From Pogonophryne albipinna (Eukaryota; Chordata; Actinopteri; Perciformes; Artedidraconidae), in assembly GCA_028583405.1 (NCBI GenBank), contig CM053251.1, positions 11,171,495 through 11,235,494 on the forward strand: DNA of 64,000 bases, read 5' to 3'. The notes beneath the pieces were generated by a model. That model made no database searches. It worked only from the letters and a program-made list of their open reading frames with translations, and had not been told where the DNA came from. How positions within the stretch are numbered: the first letter of the stretch is position 1; each line of letters opens with the position of its first letter. Of this stretch, positions 1 through 14,100 are shown in pieces. A program made the position numbers and the translations under genes.

Positions 1-3000
1 AATATTGAATGATAGCCACTTTAACCGAGTCTGACCCTGGAAACAGAGAATGCTGAACACATCGATTAATCGCTATTTCGAAGTTATACTATGTTGCTAC
101 CCCTGCATTATACGATTACAATGCACACTACATGGGGAAATAGGCCTTCTTTTTTTTCTAAGTCTCTAATGGAAGCTGAAGAACTGCACTCAACATTTAA
201 CAATAAGTATGTATTATGTTGTGAGTAGGCTACAGTGTTTCTTATTGTCTTTTTATTTGTATCATGTTGCAAAATAAAAAAATTATTCTTGACGAAACTA
301 ACATTATTTTACTTTATTATGTATTACCACTACAACTGCTTATATTAAATGTTTTGTTATTATGGCTTACTTAATCTACCACCAGCTTGAAATGCTACTA
401 CTTTACTTTGAGTCATACTGTTATTGTGATTAGCCTTTTGATTTTTAAATTGTTATACTATACCACTGATTACTATAATGTCTCCCTTTATTGCCACAAA
501 TACAATTAACTACTTCCACAATTGCATTACATGTCATATTGTTGCTATTATATGTTGTCCTGGCTGCTGATGCATGCACTACACTTACTATATTTGTATG
601 GTCCATATAAATGACTGAGGGGTCTTTGTGGAGGAAGCACATTGTATACGGCAGCTGCTGATACATGCAGTGCTGCAGTTAAGTCCACTGAGACATGGCT
701 GGATCTGTTGTCTCTGCTACTGGGACTACAATATGTCTGCTGCTCTGGATTTCTAAATTTAGATACAACAATGGTCTGAGATGTGTGTTTATGTATGTAA
801 ATAAGTAGAAATCCCTGCATCTGATTTTGGGATGCATTTCCAAGTTTCTTTATTACTTTAATAATGCTCTTTTTGTCTAGATATTATATTTACGCATGCA
901 GCCACACTCTGCAGGTCTAATGGCCTCGGCCTGCTCCTAGTTTTAGGATCAAATTCCTGACAGCCAGAGAGATTCTGGAGATGCGGTTTTATCAGAGGGA
1001 GTAACCAAACCATGCGCTACTGTCTCCCATCCCATCGTCTCAGTGAGTTGTCAGGGAGGTGCGAGAATACAAAATCCTGTTGTTTTTACTTCTCTTTTCT
1101 CTCCCCCTAGACTCCTCTCAGTTTTTGCTCATGGCTGCGGAGCCTCGAGTTGATAAATGAGGTGTTTTCGCAGTGATGTCAAGTGTGCTGCTCTGACACA
1201 CGGAGCCTGTGGGGAGAAGTGGCAGGACGCCGCCCTGTCTCCACATTTATCCGCAGACGGTCAAACACTGCGGGCCTGCTCCACTGTCAGCCACCGTAAA
1301 GAGACACAGGCCTGTAATCTAATTATTTTACCATAAATTAACTAGGAAACCCAAATGTAGCTATGCGTGTAATTCTAGGCTCAAAGAACTCGCGTTACTG
1401 CTGCCCAACAAATATAAATAATTATTATAATAAAGCAGTCTAGTTTTAGATTAAATTAGAAATTACATATTGGATTTTAATTCGATTAATAATAATTATA
1501 CTGCTGGTCCCCTTGCGAGGAATATACAATATTCAACCCGGACAGTATTAGTTTCGTTAGAACAAAAAAATAAAGAAACAACAATCGAACATAATAATAA
1601 TAATAATAATAATAATTAATAATAATGATAATAATAATATTTGAAATCGTAAGAAATGTATATTTAAAACCTTTGTTTCCAATAATGATTTAACTTTTTT
1701 TATTGATTTAACTTTTTTTACCCAGAAAACCATGGCCACAGTTTTATCTGAATGATGTTTGTTTCTTTCAGGAGGGTTGCAGTCTGATGGCCGACCCTCT
1801 TCAGGTGTCAGTGCCTTATGTACCGACTTGATAATGATTATCTCCAACACTCCAGCTCTTGTAATAGCCTGCTCCTGATTAGCCAATTCTCCTGCTATGC
1901 ATGATGTTATGGAGATAACCAGGAGCAGGGGGGACGCTGAGATTAGGCTTCACGCGCTAAAACGAGGATACATATCAGTTTATCGCCCAGTATGAATAAT
2001 TAACGATTGTGAAGAAGTGATTTCTCGTTTTTATTTTAAATCTGGTGTGATTGCTTGCTAATTTATTTGTGACTCAGCAAAAACACAGTTCTGATTTTCC
2101 TTCTGTTGTAGGGTAATAAGGCTTTGTGGACATTTAACACGCCCTAAACACACGGAGGTCTCTGATGTCTCGATTGTGATTAATGAGAAGCGACTATAGC
2201 CACATGTAAAACATGCAGGAAAGAGACTCACTTCATCATTTTAATCACCACTCAGCTGATTTCTTTTATCTTTTAGACAATGAGTGGTAGCATTTTGAAT
2301 CATACTCGGTGTAATAGGCTCTTAATTAAAAATCCAGGTTCATTTTAATTTTAGATTAGAGACGTTTATAATAAAATTGTGTTTTTGTTACCATCAAAAT
2401 AAAATGATTCTGTTTTCCCAGATAATTTACAGATTAGAAATTATAGTTTGGTTTTATTTATCTGCTGATAAAACACAATCTGTAATTTAAAACAAAATTA
2501 TTTAAATGTTATTTAAATATTTGGTACAGGTTGTACTTTAAAACGCACACTGCTTGTATTCTTTTTGATTAGGTGTTTGTTGCTGTTATTATGAGGGTCC
2601 TGGTGATGTTTGATGAAACATTTAAACTTTTGGATTTGACATGTTCTTAATGCATGCTGATTCAATTTGAGTGAGTTTTAAGAAGATATTTATTCAAAAA
2701 AATAAAATATTCATGGGACAATTAAATAAATAGCTAATGTATTGGGGGAGAATACATTTACAAATGGATTGGGTTGTAAAATTGGTAATCTTATTATTAT
2801 TCAAACACTGAACTCTGTGTCTAATGCTGGATGCCTTAGTCCAATTCAATCACTTCATGAAGGAAATCTCTGAATTTCTTCAGTTCTTAAATGAGTAAAA
2901 GTGAATATGAAAGCAATTGCCTGTATTTATGACCCCCATTTCTATAGCTGCTGAAGCCTTTAATCATTGACTTATTTTCTCCTATTTTATTGAAGACACA

Positions 3001-3424
3001 GTTAAGTTTTATACCTGCCCAGGTCTGTTTCTCTCCGGCCTTCTACTGAATGGCAGCCTGTCAAGATCTGCTGGAGCAAAGGCTGCTGGGAGGCCGCGAG
3101 CGTCAGACTCCCCTGTTTGAAGAGGTAGATGATTAAACGGGCCATGACAGGTGTAAAAGCAACCTTTGTCATTTCGGACATGTACCACCGTCCTTGCTTC
3201 CTCGGCTCGCCCACAACGGAACGCCCTGCTCACCTGCCTGTGTATGTGTGATTGTGTGTTTGTGTGTGTATGAATGAATTTGAGTGTGAAAGTCAGTGTT
3301 GGATCTGTGTTTTCTGGTGGGCTGCTAACAATCCTGTACAAGGCAGTGTCATATAATGAATAACAAATATATTGCTGATCATGTTTAGTGTAAGCTTATA
3401 GCACGGCCCTAGTAGACCCCCACA
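1..3424. other. intergenic, no gene recognised
   Basis: AT-rich DNA with only short chance reading frames. It holds the (AAT)n tract and a small imperfect inverted repeat at 1868-1929 within a stretch that has several GATA-type motifs (gataatgattatctcc, ggagataacc). Confidence 0.6.
1591..1640 (+). repeat. (AAT)n microsatellite
   Basis: ATA/AAT triplets with small interruptions in an AT-rich intergenic stretch. Confidence 0.9.
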
Positions 3425-3575
3425 CAGGGCGCCGTAAGGGGGTGAAAAGTTAGGACGATTCTAAGGGCCCGTGACTGACAGGGGCCCAAACAATTTTAGA
3501 ACATTAAGAAAAACATTTTTAAGTAACCAATGTGATATCTTTTCATGGGGCCCAAAATCCCTGGCGGCGCCCCTG
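3425..3575. mobile_element. short GC-ended MITE
   Basis: The left end cagggcgccgtaaggg is an imperfect inverse of the right end ccctggcggcgcccctg. The inside carries gggcccgtgactgacagggg and ggggcccaaaatccc. About 151 bp. The flanks (cccccaca / ccccccacaca) could be a degraded 8-bp duplication, suggesting a hAT-type element. Confidence 0.55.
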
Positions 3576-6500
3576 CCCCCCCACACACAACAACACAGAC
3601 TATAACACCTCTTGTTGTTAAATACCAGCTATGTGCAATATATATATAAACTGTGCAATATATACCCGGCTGCTAAATCCTCAGAACTGTTACAGGGTGT
3701 GTATTTTTGTAAAATGTGTAACTTTTTTATCATAATTTCTTTTCTTTTCTTTAGTACTTTTTGTTATGCATGCTTAGGTAGCATCACGCTGTCTTTGGCT
3801 CTTTTCGGCTGTAACAATGTAAATGTCCCCTCTGTGAGACTAATAAAGGTATTCTGATTCTGTCTTTGGGGTTTAAGCGTAACAAATGAAAACATGACGT
3901 ACCCCATATGATGGTAAACACTCCTGGGGAACACGCATGTCTGTGTGTTGAGAGAGATGGAGGCATGTCTATCTGTTGTTCTGGGTTATCATTCGTGTCT
4001 CCAGCAGCTCCAGTTTATCACTTCAGTGTCATGATGTCACATCAGACTTCAGGGTTCATCTGACCTATTCTCTTAACTTTAAGGCTCTATTCATGCGTCA
4101 GCTATAGGACATTTTGTTATTGTTTTATGAACTTTTTCTATCATTTGTTCTGCTCCTGCCTCAAGGACCATGGATATCAGTGCTAATACTCCAGATTAAA
4201 AAAAAAACTGTGGTTGTAAGCACAACTAAATCAGTCAAAGATTTGATATAAAATATAGGGTTTACTGTTTTTTGTTATTCCCTTGAGTTAAATTCAAACA
4301 AAGCTTTGATATAGGACAAACAGAGGCTAAGCACATTTTGCTGTAATATTAGGGATTAAGTGGATTAGTAGAGCAAAGTCTTGCTGCTGGTAATTATAAT
4401 ATTAATTTGCACACTCCAGGTTGTGCTTAGTCATATTGGATGTGGGATTAAGCCGATAAAGGGATGGAGCTCCTGCCACAAAGGATTATAAAATAAATGT
4501 GAACACTTTTTAAAGCTGTGTTATATTTTAAATGTGGATTCTACTATCAGCAGCAGGTTTCTGGCAAAAGACAGAGTCCATATACTATTTTTAGATTTTC
4601 TATAATCTGGATGGATAGCAGAGAGCTCCACTAATGCTTTATTTTTGGCAATAGAAAAAGTACATTCTGATGGGAAAAAGAGTTTGCTGTATTTCTGAAT
4701 GAAAGTCTCTTGAGGTTCAAGAGAAGACAGTTCCACACTTAACTCTTATCTTAATTATTTTCATAATTTAGTTTAACAAGGCGTCAACTAGCAGTAATCT
4801 CAGTGTTTCTGGGACTTCAGGGAGCTGGGATCATTTCTGCCACTTTCAGTTACATGTCAAAAGGATCCTTGCCTGGAAAGAGCCAGTAGTCAGATAAGCC
4901 CCCCCCCCCCCCCCGCCCATCACCTATAAAATGTAAGTGTTTAAAAAGCCATTAAAAGAAGATAAGGGTAGAGGTGTACAATTCAACACGCTTAGCCACT
5001 AATTGAATTTACAATGTGATCACCACAGAGGAGCTATATTATGTGTTAAAGGCAGGGAAAATACCTCAAGAGCAGCATTTCTGGGCCACAGCTGCAGAGA
5101 ACCTGAAAAAAAAACTGAGACTGTGACAAAAAATATGCAGATTAGACTCGTTGTGCCTACAAAAAACGAATAATCTTCTATGGCTCAATATGCAGTAACA
5201 TTGGACTGGTATACATTTGATCATCTTACTGTCAGTTGCATAACTGTGCTTTCCATAATGTCAAACTATTTCTTTAAAACTTCTCATCAAGGTTTGGGAC
5301 AACTGGGACCAGAATAAAATACACTGAATCTCAAACACCAAATAATTTCACCTGGGATAAACTTGATAGAATTTTCAGACTGATAGGAAATATTTGGAAA
5401 AACATTGTAAAAAAGGAACATTTTAGTTTTTGATTAGAAAAGGAAAGTTTTGAAACCACTTCACAATAAATGATTTGAGATGAAAGAGGGGTCGAGTGTT
5501 GACGCAGAGTTTAATCACCTCAAAGACGCCCGGCTGCCCGTCTTTCTGTCTCTGGAAAACAGAGCCTCATGTCATGTGTAGATTCAGAGGCCGTGTTATT
5601 GTTTCCACGCTAACGTCTCCATCCTGTGGAGCCAGGCTCTCTCTATGTGTTTTGTCTCATGAGCGAAGGTCAACTCTCCAGTACACTTTGTGACTTTCCC
5701 TGAATCAGCTGTTTGGAGCCTCAGCTCAAGAGAAAACAGCCTTGAGTAGAGGTGACGTCACTGATAGCAAAACACAGACAACTTGGAGTCGAGGGGTTGG
5801 CAGTGGGGGTGGGGATGGGGGTACAAAGGGTTGGGTACTAGGGCTTGGTACTGTAGTGGATATGTACAGAGCAGCTGGCAGACCTTGCAGCCTTACTTCT
5901 GTTTTCAAGGTCTTAGGAGGCTCAGCTGCTTGTTAGGAAGATATGAGAGGAGTGGGGGGGTGCAACTAAAACAATCACCAATTGTCAGAATCTAAATCAC
6001 TGGACTGATGCAGTAATATAGGTGCCCATTTTGGATGGATGGGTCCTGGTCCTGGTCTCACTGTCAGACTATTGTTGTTTATTGGGTCCACATTCGTGTG
6101 CCGTTTGAACGCTACCAAGTCAACATTTACACACTGTGCAAGTGTTCACAGTGTGTGCATGGTAGAGTACTTATATAAGGAAATAATCCAAATTGAGACA
6201 CTAAACTTTTCTGCTGTGAAAAATGCCTTGTTTTTGCATTTGTTCAAAGCCAGACCTAATTTGCAGTTAAGTTTCCTGACCATGTTCTTATTGATAACAT
6301 TTCTGTCATTTTACAATGTTAGTACAAAACATAATGACAAAGACATATTTTTCACTATCCTTCGGTCTTGTCTCATCAGGTTGAGGTATAACAGTCTCTA
6401 AGATAACCGCATTAACCTCAACACGATTAGGGTATATGGATTTGTTTCACCTACTTCCACGATTACAGCAACTATTGGCATATGTATCAACTGCTAGATA

Positions 6501-8575
6501 TCACTAGAGGTATAAAGCTAAACATTGAGGGTAATTTGGGTTAACCAACCTTCTAAATGCATGCAGGAACAGCAGTAAGATTTGAAACAATGTTTCCAAG
6601 AAAATGACTCTCGAAGCAGGAAGTGTTACAGTTCGGCCTTGACCTTTCTGTAAATAAACTTTATTCCAGGTGAAAATGTGTTCAAATGTGTCTATAGCTT
6701 TTTCAGTCAGAAGAACAAATAGGCCCACTGAGATCTGATAAGATTTGAGCTTCACTCAAAGAGGTCTGGAGCTCCACCATTGGCCGACTTTGCATTGCGG
6801 TTGTCCTTCTATGACCGTACAACCTCGCCTCCCACACTTAACACAAATGCAGACTAAAACACACACTCACACAGCTCCCTTTCCGCACACATTAAACACA
6901 CTCAGACTGACATAGAGGTTTCTGTCGCCCTGTCCTTCACTTTAGTCAGTTGCCAGACAATGAAAACATTGAGTGGCAGTTTCTATGGCGTGACTGAGGC
7001 TTTTGTTTGACTAAAAAACATATGCATTCTACATGCTCCAATTATGGTTTTATCAGATCGCTGTCAAACAGACCAATCATGCGCCTTCATTGTGCCCTCT
7101 CTACGGTGTGTACTGTACCAAGCGGTGCAGTGGCTCGCTGTGTTTGCGTGTTTGCCCATGGTGGGAGTATAATATCTCAGACGGGTTTGAGTCCCCATTG
7201 GCGGAAAACACGTAGTCAAAAAACAATGTGTCACAAACCCTCTACTTCACAGGAACAGATTGGTTTCGAATGCAGAACTTCCTTGTGTGAATATTTCCAC
7301 AATTTTCAACAGCAGCAGTGTGGACATTTTCCCGTAGCTAACGAACATAGAGTTTCTGCTTCGACCGCAACTGCTGGGTGCAACAACAAAAAACGCCATA
7401 TCAGGGTGATCTGCAGCACGTACAGTTAAATCCCTCATTGTGACTTGCACTGTACGCCTCAACAAAAGAGGCCAAGAAAGACATGGCTGATCTTTCTCAC
7501 CATTGGCTCAAATCTCAAATGGCCTCACTGTTCACTGTCAAAGTCACGTCCACATTGCCAGTTAGTTATTTCACAAGAATGCTGTTATCCTGACTTGAGT
7601 TGTTCACCATAACATGTAAATATGACTATATGGCACACATGTAATTGTTGGTAGATATATATGAGCATACAAAAATAAATAAAAATGCCATTTTGAACTT
7701 CAAAAGGAGAAGTCCTTTTTGACCTCAGCCCTTTGACACAAAGACAAACCCTGCCCAGTCTGTGTAGTTTGTTTTAGTAGACTGCGTTTAGCAGCTTAGG
7801 TGCTTAGGTTTCACTAAGTCCAGTGTTTACAGCTCTGCTAGAACGCAGCCTTCTATGCTGCGTCCAGACAGACGTCGCTGAGGTCTGGACCAGCTGATAT
7901 TATCCATGAAACACGATTAACATAACATGATAATGCTGCTGAATCAAGGCGAGGATGGAGAGGTTGTCACAGCCGGTATCTTTAGTATGACTTCATGAAA
8001 CAATGCTTATTAGAGAAACGACATCTGTGGTGCAGCAGTAAATATGACATGATATCCAGATTTTTGTTTATACTGTAGTGCTTGATTTGAGAACAGCAAC
8101 ATGAAAGACATGCCGTCTAGGCTTTGACCCCCCGTTTCTTAGATCTCTCCAATACATTGGAGGTAAATGGGATTTCCTTTGTAGTTGTCACAGTATTAAC
8201 ATCTTAAAGAGAAAAGTTGGACAATGACATCTCTTTCCAGAATTAGTGCCCCCAGTGATCTAAGTTAGTCAAGCTACTATCCAAACCTATTTATTTAAAC
8301 ATTATTCATGATCTGGAAAACAGCGCAGAACCATCTCTTTCTGCAAAGTTTAATACGATTAATTTTTTTGAAAAACTCACATTTACATTTTTTGTTATTA
8401 AAACACTTTGGGGAGTTGAATGCAGGAAGCTTGTTAAAACAAACAAACAAGATAACACATGGTAATAGGTAGGTGAGCCGAGGTGTTTGTTAGGCTGAAG
8501 TAAGGCTAGCTGTCTGCCATTGATTCCCATTTTGTATGCTAAGCTAGGCTAGTTACTTCCTGTGTCTAGCTCTAA
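3576..8575. other. intergenic, no gene recognised
   Basis: No splice-supported or family-matching ORF. It holds a poly-C run at 4,899 and a partial teleost repeat near 8,500-8,570. Confidence 0.6.
4899..4914 (+). repeat. poly-C run
   Basis: Sixteen C in a row, in intergenic DNA. Confidence 0.95.
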
Positions 8576-8913
8576 GGTGGGGTAGGTAAGTTTGAGAAAC
8601 CGGCTCGAGATACACTTTTTGTTATATTCAATGGAATGCTCTTAACATCCCGATAGCAATGAATATAGTGCTTTGACAATAAATACATTAAAAAATGTCA
8701 TCTGTGGAAGCCGTAGCGCTGTAAAAAGCACGACCAATCATTTTAGCCGGGCCGGCTAAAATAACACAAACTTATCTCGTGCCCTCATTGGTCATGTGCG
8801 CGTTCGTGTGTGTTGGAGGAGGGGCTCTGTCAGGAAGTGGCAGATCTTTTCCGGCTGTGTATTTTCAAATTCTAGCGCACTCGAGCTGGTTTCTCCAAAA
8901 TTACCTACCCCAC
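8576..8913 (+). mobile_element. MITE with TIR GTGGGGTAGGTAA.. (copy 1)
   Basis: The ends are inverted copies: left GGTGGGGTAGGTAAGTTTGA then GAAACCGGCTCGAG, right CTCGAGCTGGTTTCTCC then ATTACCTACCCCAC. About 338 bp with no coding capacity. The inner part (agccgggccggct, ctcattggtcatgtgcgcg) is shared, in inverse orientation, with the copy at 22,871. Confidence 0.8.
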
Positions 8914-11139
8914 AAGAAAAGAAAGTAAATTGGTGTTTTACTCAAAATGTTGAGCTATTTCTTTAAAGATACAAATGTTCTTTATCTTTATCATCTCTAT
9001 GCTAATGGCTACTGATAGTTGCTAAAACAATATAGTAAACCAATCACTTTTCAAACCACATCTCAAAACAGACCTATGATGTCCTAAGTGACTTAGAATC
9101 ATTTAAAACTTACTAATGCGTCTTTATCTTGCTGCATTATATTGGCAATACAGTATAACTCAGCATTGTAGCATTAGCTCTTATCACAGTGTCATTTCCT
9201 CATCTCTCAGCAACATGCCTTGCTGTACATGTGCTGTGCGTCATTCATCCGTGTCCTCTACACCTTAGACTTTTGCCCCACAGTAAAGTACCTGAGGCAA
9301 ACATCTTAACTTTGTACAAGAAAGCTTTACGTCTCGCGTTTTATGGCAGCGAGGATAAAGGTCGTCATTAAGGAAGTTGAGAAGATCCAGCGAGGGAGAG
9401 GACTGAACTGCGTGAACACGTCTGCGTGGGAGAGAAGGAAGCAAAGAGGGGTGAAACAGAGGGAGGGAGAGAAAGAAAGAATTATGACCTTAAGGGAGGC
9501 CGCTTTCCAACACCAAGCATGGTGAAGGCCGGTGTGTAAGAGCCACACCGCAAGAGCGTGCGCAAATAGAGGGATTCCTACCTGTGACTTGGGTCAGTGG
9601 GAGTCTCAAGAGCGGGAGGCGGTAATCAGTAACAGTGTTATATGGCTGTGTTAATAGTTAACATGGCCCCTACAGACTGTGCCCCTGGCCCAAGCACCTG
9701 CAGCCCCTTTTTACAGGCATCATCCATGGAAAGAACAAATAGTCTGAATGCTTGTTGGGCTTTACATGAACCATCTCCTCTGACATGCCAACAGGTGTTT
9801 GGTTTGAAACACTCCCGAAAAAGGTTTGATTTGCAGATGCAGGGTTAATTATTGGAGGTCAAACTTTGTTATTAGCTCCATAAAGCATCAGCAGGCTCTG
9901 TACAGCTTTATTGCAGTTTTTCTTTTCTTCTCTCCCCAACCACTATCCTTCCAGGGTCATAGTAGCAGGAGTGAGTGTTATCTGTTTGAGTCGACTCCTC
10001 CACATGGCCTTCTGGCTTCACACACACAAATGAATATTTGACAAACACCTTTGTTAAAATAGTAGGAGTTGCTTCAAAATTAGCCCTTGCTTTCCATCGT
10101 TTCTCGCTCTCTCTAAACAGAAGCAGGCGCGCTCACACACACACACACACACCCCCCTTGGTTCTTGATAAATAGAGGCAGCATAAAATGAAGCTCAGGT
10201 CAGGATAACCTCATAGTGACCCACCGGCTCCATCTCCTATAGTGACCTCTCTCAATAGCTGCAGAGTGTGGCCTATTGGGCTCTTTCCCGCTGCCATGTG
10301 AACCACTCGCACCCAACACGTGTGCATAAATGTACATTCACACCATTACTTCAAGCTTCGACATTTCCTCTTTGTTTTACGTTTGCTTTGCGATACCTCT
10401 TTTCTGTATGCCACTTCCGAGCAGAAATGATCAAGTCTCAAAGTCCAAGAGCTTGATGCGAACGTAATGGCAGTGACATCAAGAGAGCACTAAGGCAATG
10501 TTAATGCTTCTCTGTGCGGGCAGATGGAGGTGTGTGTGCACAGTGCAAACAGACCCTTGTACCGAGGAAGCTAAACTAGAGCACTCCGATTAGAAAATAT
10601 CTGGGCTAATGTCAGTTTCTCCCACTAAATTGTTTTTTGATAAGAGAATATCTCGAGATAAGTGTTCTCACTATCCTATCTGAGAACCGGAAGCCCTTTC
10701 GATAAATCTCCTCTGTAATCTAATAGGAGTCATGGGTAGTAGCTGCCATCCAGGGAATACCCTCTGCTGAGCTGGGATTGAAGGGGAAGACCTACTCTGA
10801 TTAAAGAACAGGGGAGAAGTTAGCCAACACTGTCGGCTTGTAAAATATTGATAACATCTTTACATTAAACAAATGACTATCGCTAGTCATTCAGGATTAC
10901 TTTGGATTTGTTGACATATTAAAGCAATACTGATAGCCTCTGTCAGCTGCATACTGATAGGAAATCTCTGTTACAGCATACGAAGCCAAAAAGTGAAACA
11001 AAGTTGAAAAATGTGGCATTTGTAATAAATTCCTGAGGCAGGGCTGAGATGGTGACCTATTTTTAGATGTCAATTGAAAATGCATGTATGATATCTACCA
11101 ACACAGAATATGGTGTATGCAACATAACTCATAAAAGTC
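8914..11139. other. intergenic, no gene recognised
   Basis: No coding signal. A short (CA)n lies at 10,134. The stretch ends where the big inverted repeat begins to match. Confidence 0.6.
10134..10152 (+). repeat. short (CA)n
   Basis: About nine CA units followed by a C run. Confidence 0.9.
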
Positions 11140-14100
11140 CTTTTCTAGAATGCCATAACAACAAAATAAGTGATTAATGAAGACTTCGTTTGAACAGAAA
11201 TGTAAACATTACAGTTCATTGTAAATACTAAAATAACTACAGATCATGGCTTTGAATAGGACCTTTACCAATCTCTTGTTCAAGTATTTATTTTATTATT
11301 GTTTTCATCTTCCTCCCACAATCAGACACATTGAACCCCATTGTTGCACACAGTAGCCAAAGCTCACAAAGTGGGTTCCTTTGGCCCTTCATTGTAGAGA
11401 AACACTATTATATGATGCTTTGTTACTATAAATGTGTGCACTGTAGAGTATTTGGAGTCAATTCCACATACACTGTCCTGCTGCTGTGTGCGCATAGATC
11501 TGCAGTAATAGTCCTTAATACATTAAGTAGTTAATCATGTTTGAGAAACATTTGCTGAAAACGGCAGTGCCTATCCATGATAGAAAATGTGTTGCCTTTT
11601 TTTTTTATTATCTTATATATTTGTGACCAATTTTTTGATGTACGGCTTAAATGTGTAAAAATATCAGAAGCTACTGAAACATGGACAATTTTATTTGACT
11701 CAAGTTGTCTCAAGGGTCGAAAAAAATCAAAAAGGCACGAGCTGCATGAGACGGGGCACGAGGGGAAAACTGTCCTGGGGTTTGGCCTGGTAATTAGTAA
11801 GGTCTAAGACTCTAAGGTAAATGCATTTAAAATCCATAACAAGGTTAACCTTTCACCCCATCCAGAGAATTGGATTAATTAATGTTGCCTTTATGTTTGA
11901 AAATAATCTGAAACATTTTTGTTCTAATTGTCTCTTCCACATCAGCATGTATATAATATAAAAATTAAACTTCAAGAGAATCTTGTTTGAGACAGCTAAA
12001 GAAATATTTATTCTCGATATTAAAACTGTGAGCATGGGCATCTTTTTGAAAACACTTCCTTGTTGTTGGGGTTAGGGAAAATCCAACATCTGGGATTGGA
12101 AAGTCAAGTTGAAGAAAAGCATTGCTCATATGTTGTCAGGCAATCAAACCTGAACAAAAACAACTAACTTGTTTAAAACTACAAAAAAAGAGGCCCTTAA
12201 TTAATCATCCTACTTCCTCACTGTTCTCCAGACCTATTTTCTGTGACAACAATCTCAAACTCTAAACTGGAGGGGATCAGTCCCCCCCCCCCCCCCGGTG
12301 ACCCGAGCTCCCAGGGGTTGTTGGTGTTAAGTAAACTTTGTCAGCCGAGCAACGATCTCCAGCAGAGAGCTGTCTCTGTGCTCATCGGGAGACCTTCTCC
12401 ATGACCCCCACCTCTCTGCCTTGGCATTCCTCTGCCACACCACCTCCCTGACCCACCTTGTCTCCCTCTCCCCCTCCCTCCCCCGTCACCCCCGCCATCC
12501 GTCCGTTGCCTCGGGTCCTGCTCTCTGTCCCATCAGCCTGTGCGGCCGGCTGGTGTCTCCTCCATTGGAGACAGCCTATCAGGGGCCTCACGTCATCTGT
12601 CTCTAAGACCTGACTGACATGCCGACCTCAGAGATTACCAGCTACTATCAGAAAAAGAGAAGGGGGGGAGGGGGGTTGTGTGTGCTCCTTAAGTGGATGC
12701 TACTTTCTCTCACCATAACACTGTTTGGGAACAGGAACCTGCTTTAGGCCTCTGAAACTCTGATGTGGCATTTTATCTGTCTGGGAGCTCCTCTGTTGAT
12801 TTGCTACAAGGTCTACGGGGAGAGCGTGCCAGACAGCGACAGATATCACCTATCATGGCCAGTGTAGACGCAGAGAGGAGAACAACTTCCAGCTTGTTGG
12901 GCTTTGCTGTAAACATGTAGTGAGTTTCTGCTCTCCATGTAATAGCAGCACGGAAAATGTGGCCGTCAGCTATCAAGGTCCAGATGCTGCGTTCCCAGGC
13001 TGCACGCTGAACCCTTTAACCCGAATATTAGCAGGGTGGGTTTTATTCTGTGTGAAACTATAGGTTGAAAACATAATTAAAAAATCAATATTAGTTTCTT
13101 TTTTAGTCAGACACAAAGCCAAAAAGAAGTTAATAATTAAAAATGAAACTGAAACAGCATACCAGCACCTCTGAATCTCGCTTAGAAAACACATTATATC
13201 TGTTTTTTTTAATGTACAAGTAACTATTTGTGTTACAGGGCCTTATTGTCCGGAGTGATTTCCACACTTTACTCCTATGCTAACTAACTGGCTATAGCCT
13301 CATACAAATATCAAAGGTATTGATATCCCTGTCTTACTCGAAGCAAGAAAGTGAATAAGTGTATTTCCCAAAAGGTCAAACTACTCTCTCTACTTTTGTT
13401 TTCCAGCCATTATCCAGGTACAATCTTCAAACTGTAAAAACATGACTTGATAACATCTCGCTTGCCACAGGAGGCCTGTTATATAATCTAGTTTATCCTT
13501 TTCTACATTGCTGCTATATCACAAGCTTCTGAGCTTCAGTAACACACAAAAAAGCTTCCTTTCTGCCAGGTGTTGTGAAGCTGGGTAACTCTCAAGCTCT
13601 CGTCATTGCTCTCTGTCTAGAACATGGAGCCCTGGGATATTTGTGTATCATGTATTGATTTGGAGGTACAACCCTTGGCTGTAAAACAAAGATAAAGAAG
13701 TTAGCCATTAACTATTTTCTTTCCAGGGGTCACTCTGAGCTCGTTTCACATCGCTGGAACCCACCTGGAAAAAAGAAAAGAAAAAAGACACCAAAAGGCC
13801 TGGCTGTGTGATGGACTCTGGAATATTGATTTTTCTCTCGCAACAAAAAAAAGGCTTTGCAGTCAGTATTTCCCTCTGCGCTCAGATAGGGCTGCTACAT
13901 TCCTGTTTTCTCCCTCCAAGGTTACTGCCTGCTCAGCGGAGGCGAGCACCTGTCAGATGTACGCTTGTTTTGTTGTACAACGTGTCTTTGTAGCATTAGC
14001 TGTCTCCATAGGACCCCCCTTATTTTTCAGAAATAAATTGTAGGAAACACAAAAAAGATTGCTCAGGGGGATTCAGTTAACTCTGGCTTGGGGAATTTCC

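Noticed and set aside
6039..6401. 120-residue plus-strand ORF
   Set aside because: No recognisable domain, AT-rich, no splice or promoter support; within chance expectation for this length of intergenic DNA.
7007..7429. 140-residue plus-strand ORF
   Set aside because: Mixed composition with many Cys, His and Ser, overlapped by other frames of similar length; no family signature or gene context.
12382..12606. Small ORFs present in both palindrome arms
   Set aside because: They appear twice only because the DNA is duplicated. They are low-complexity C-rich translations with no family match.
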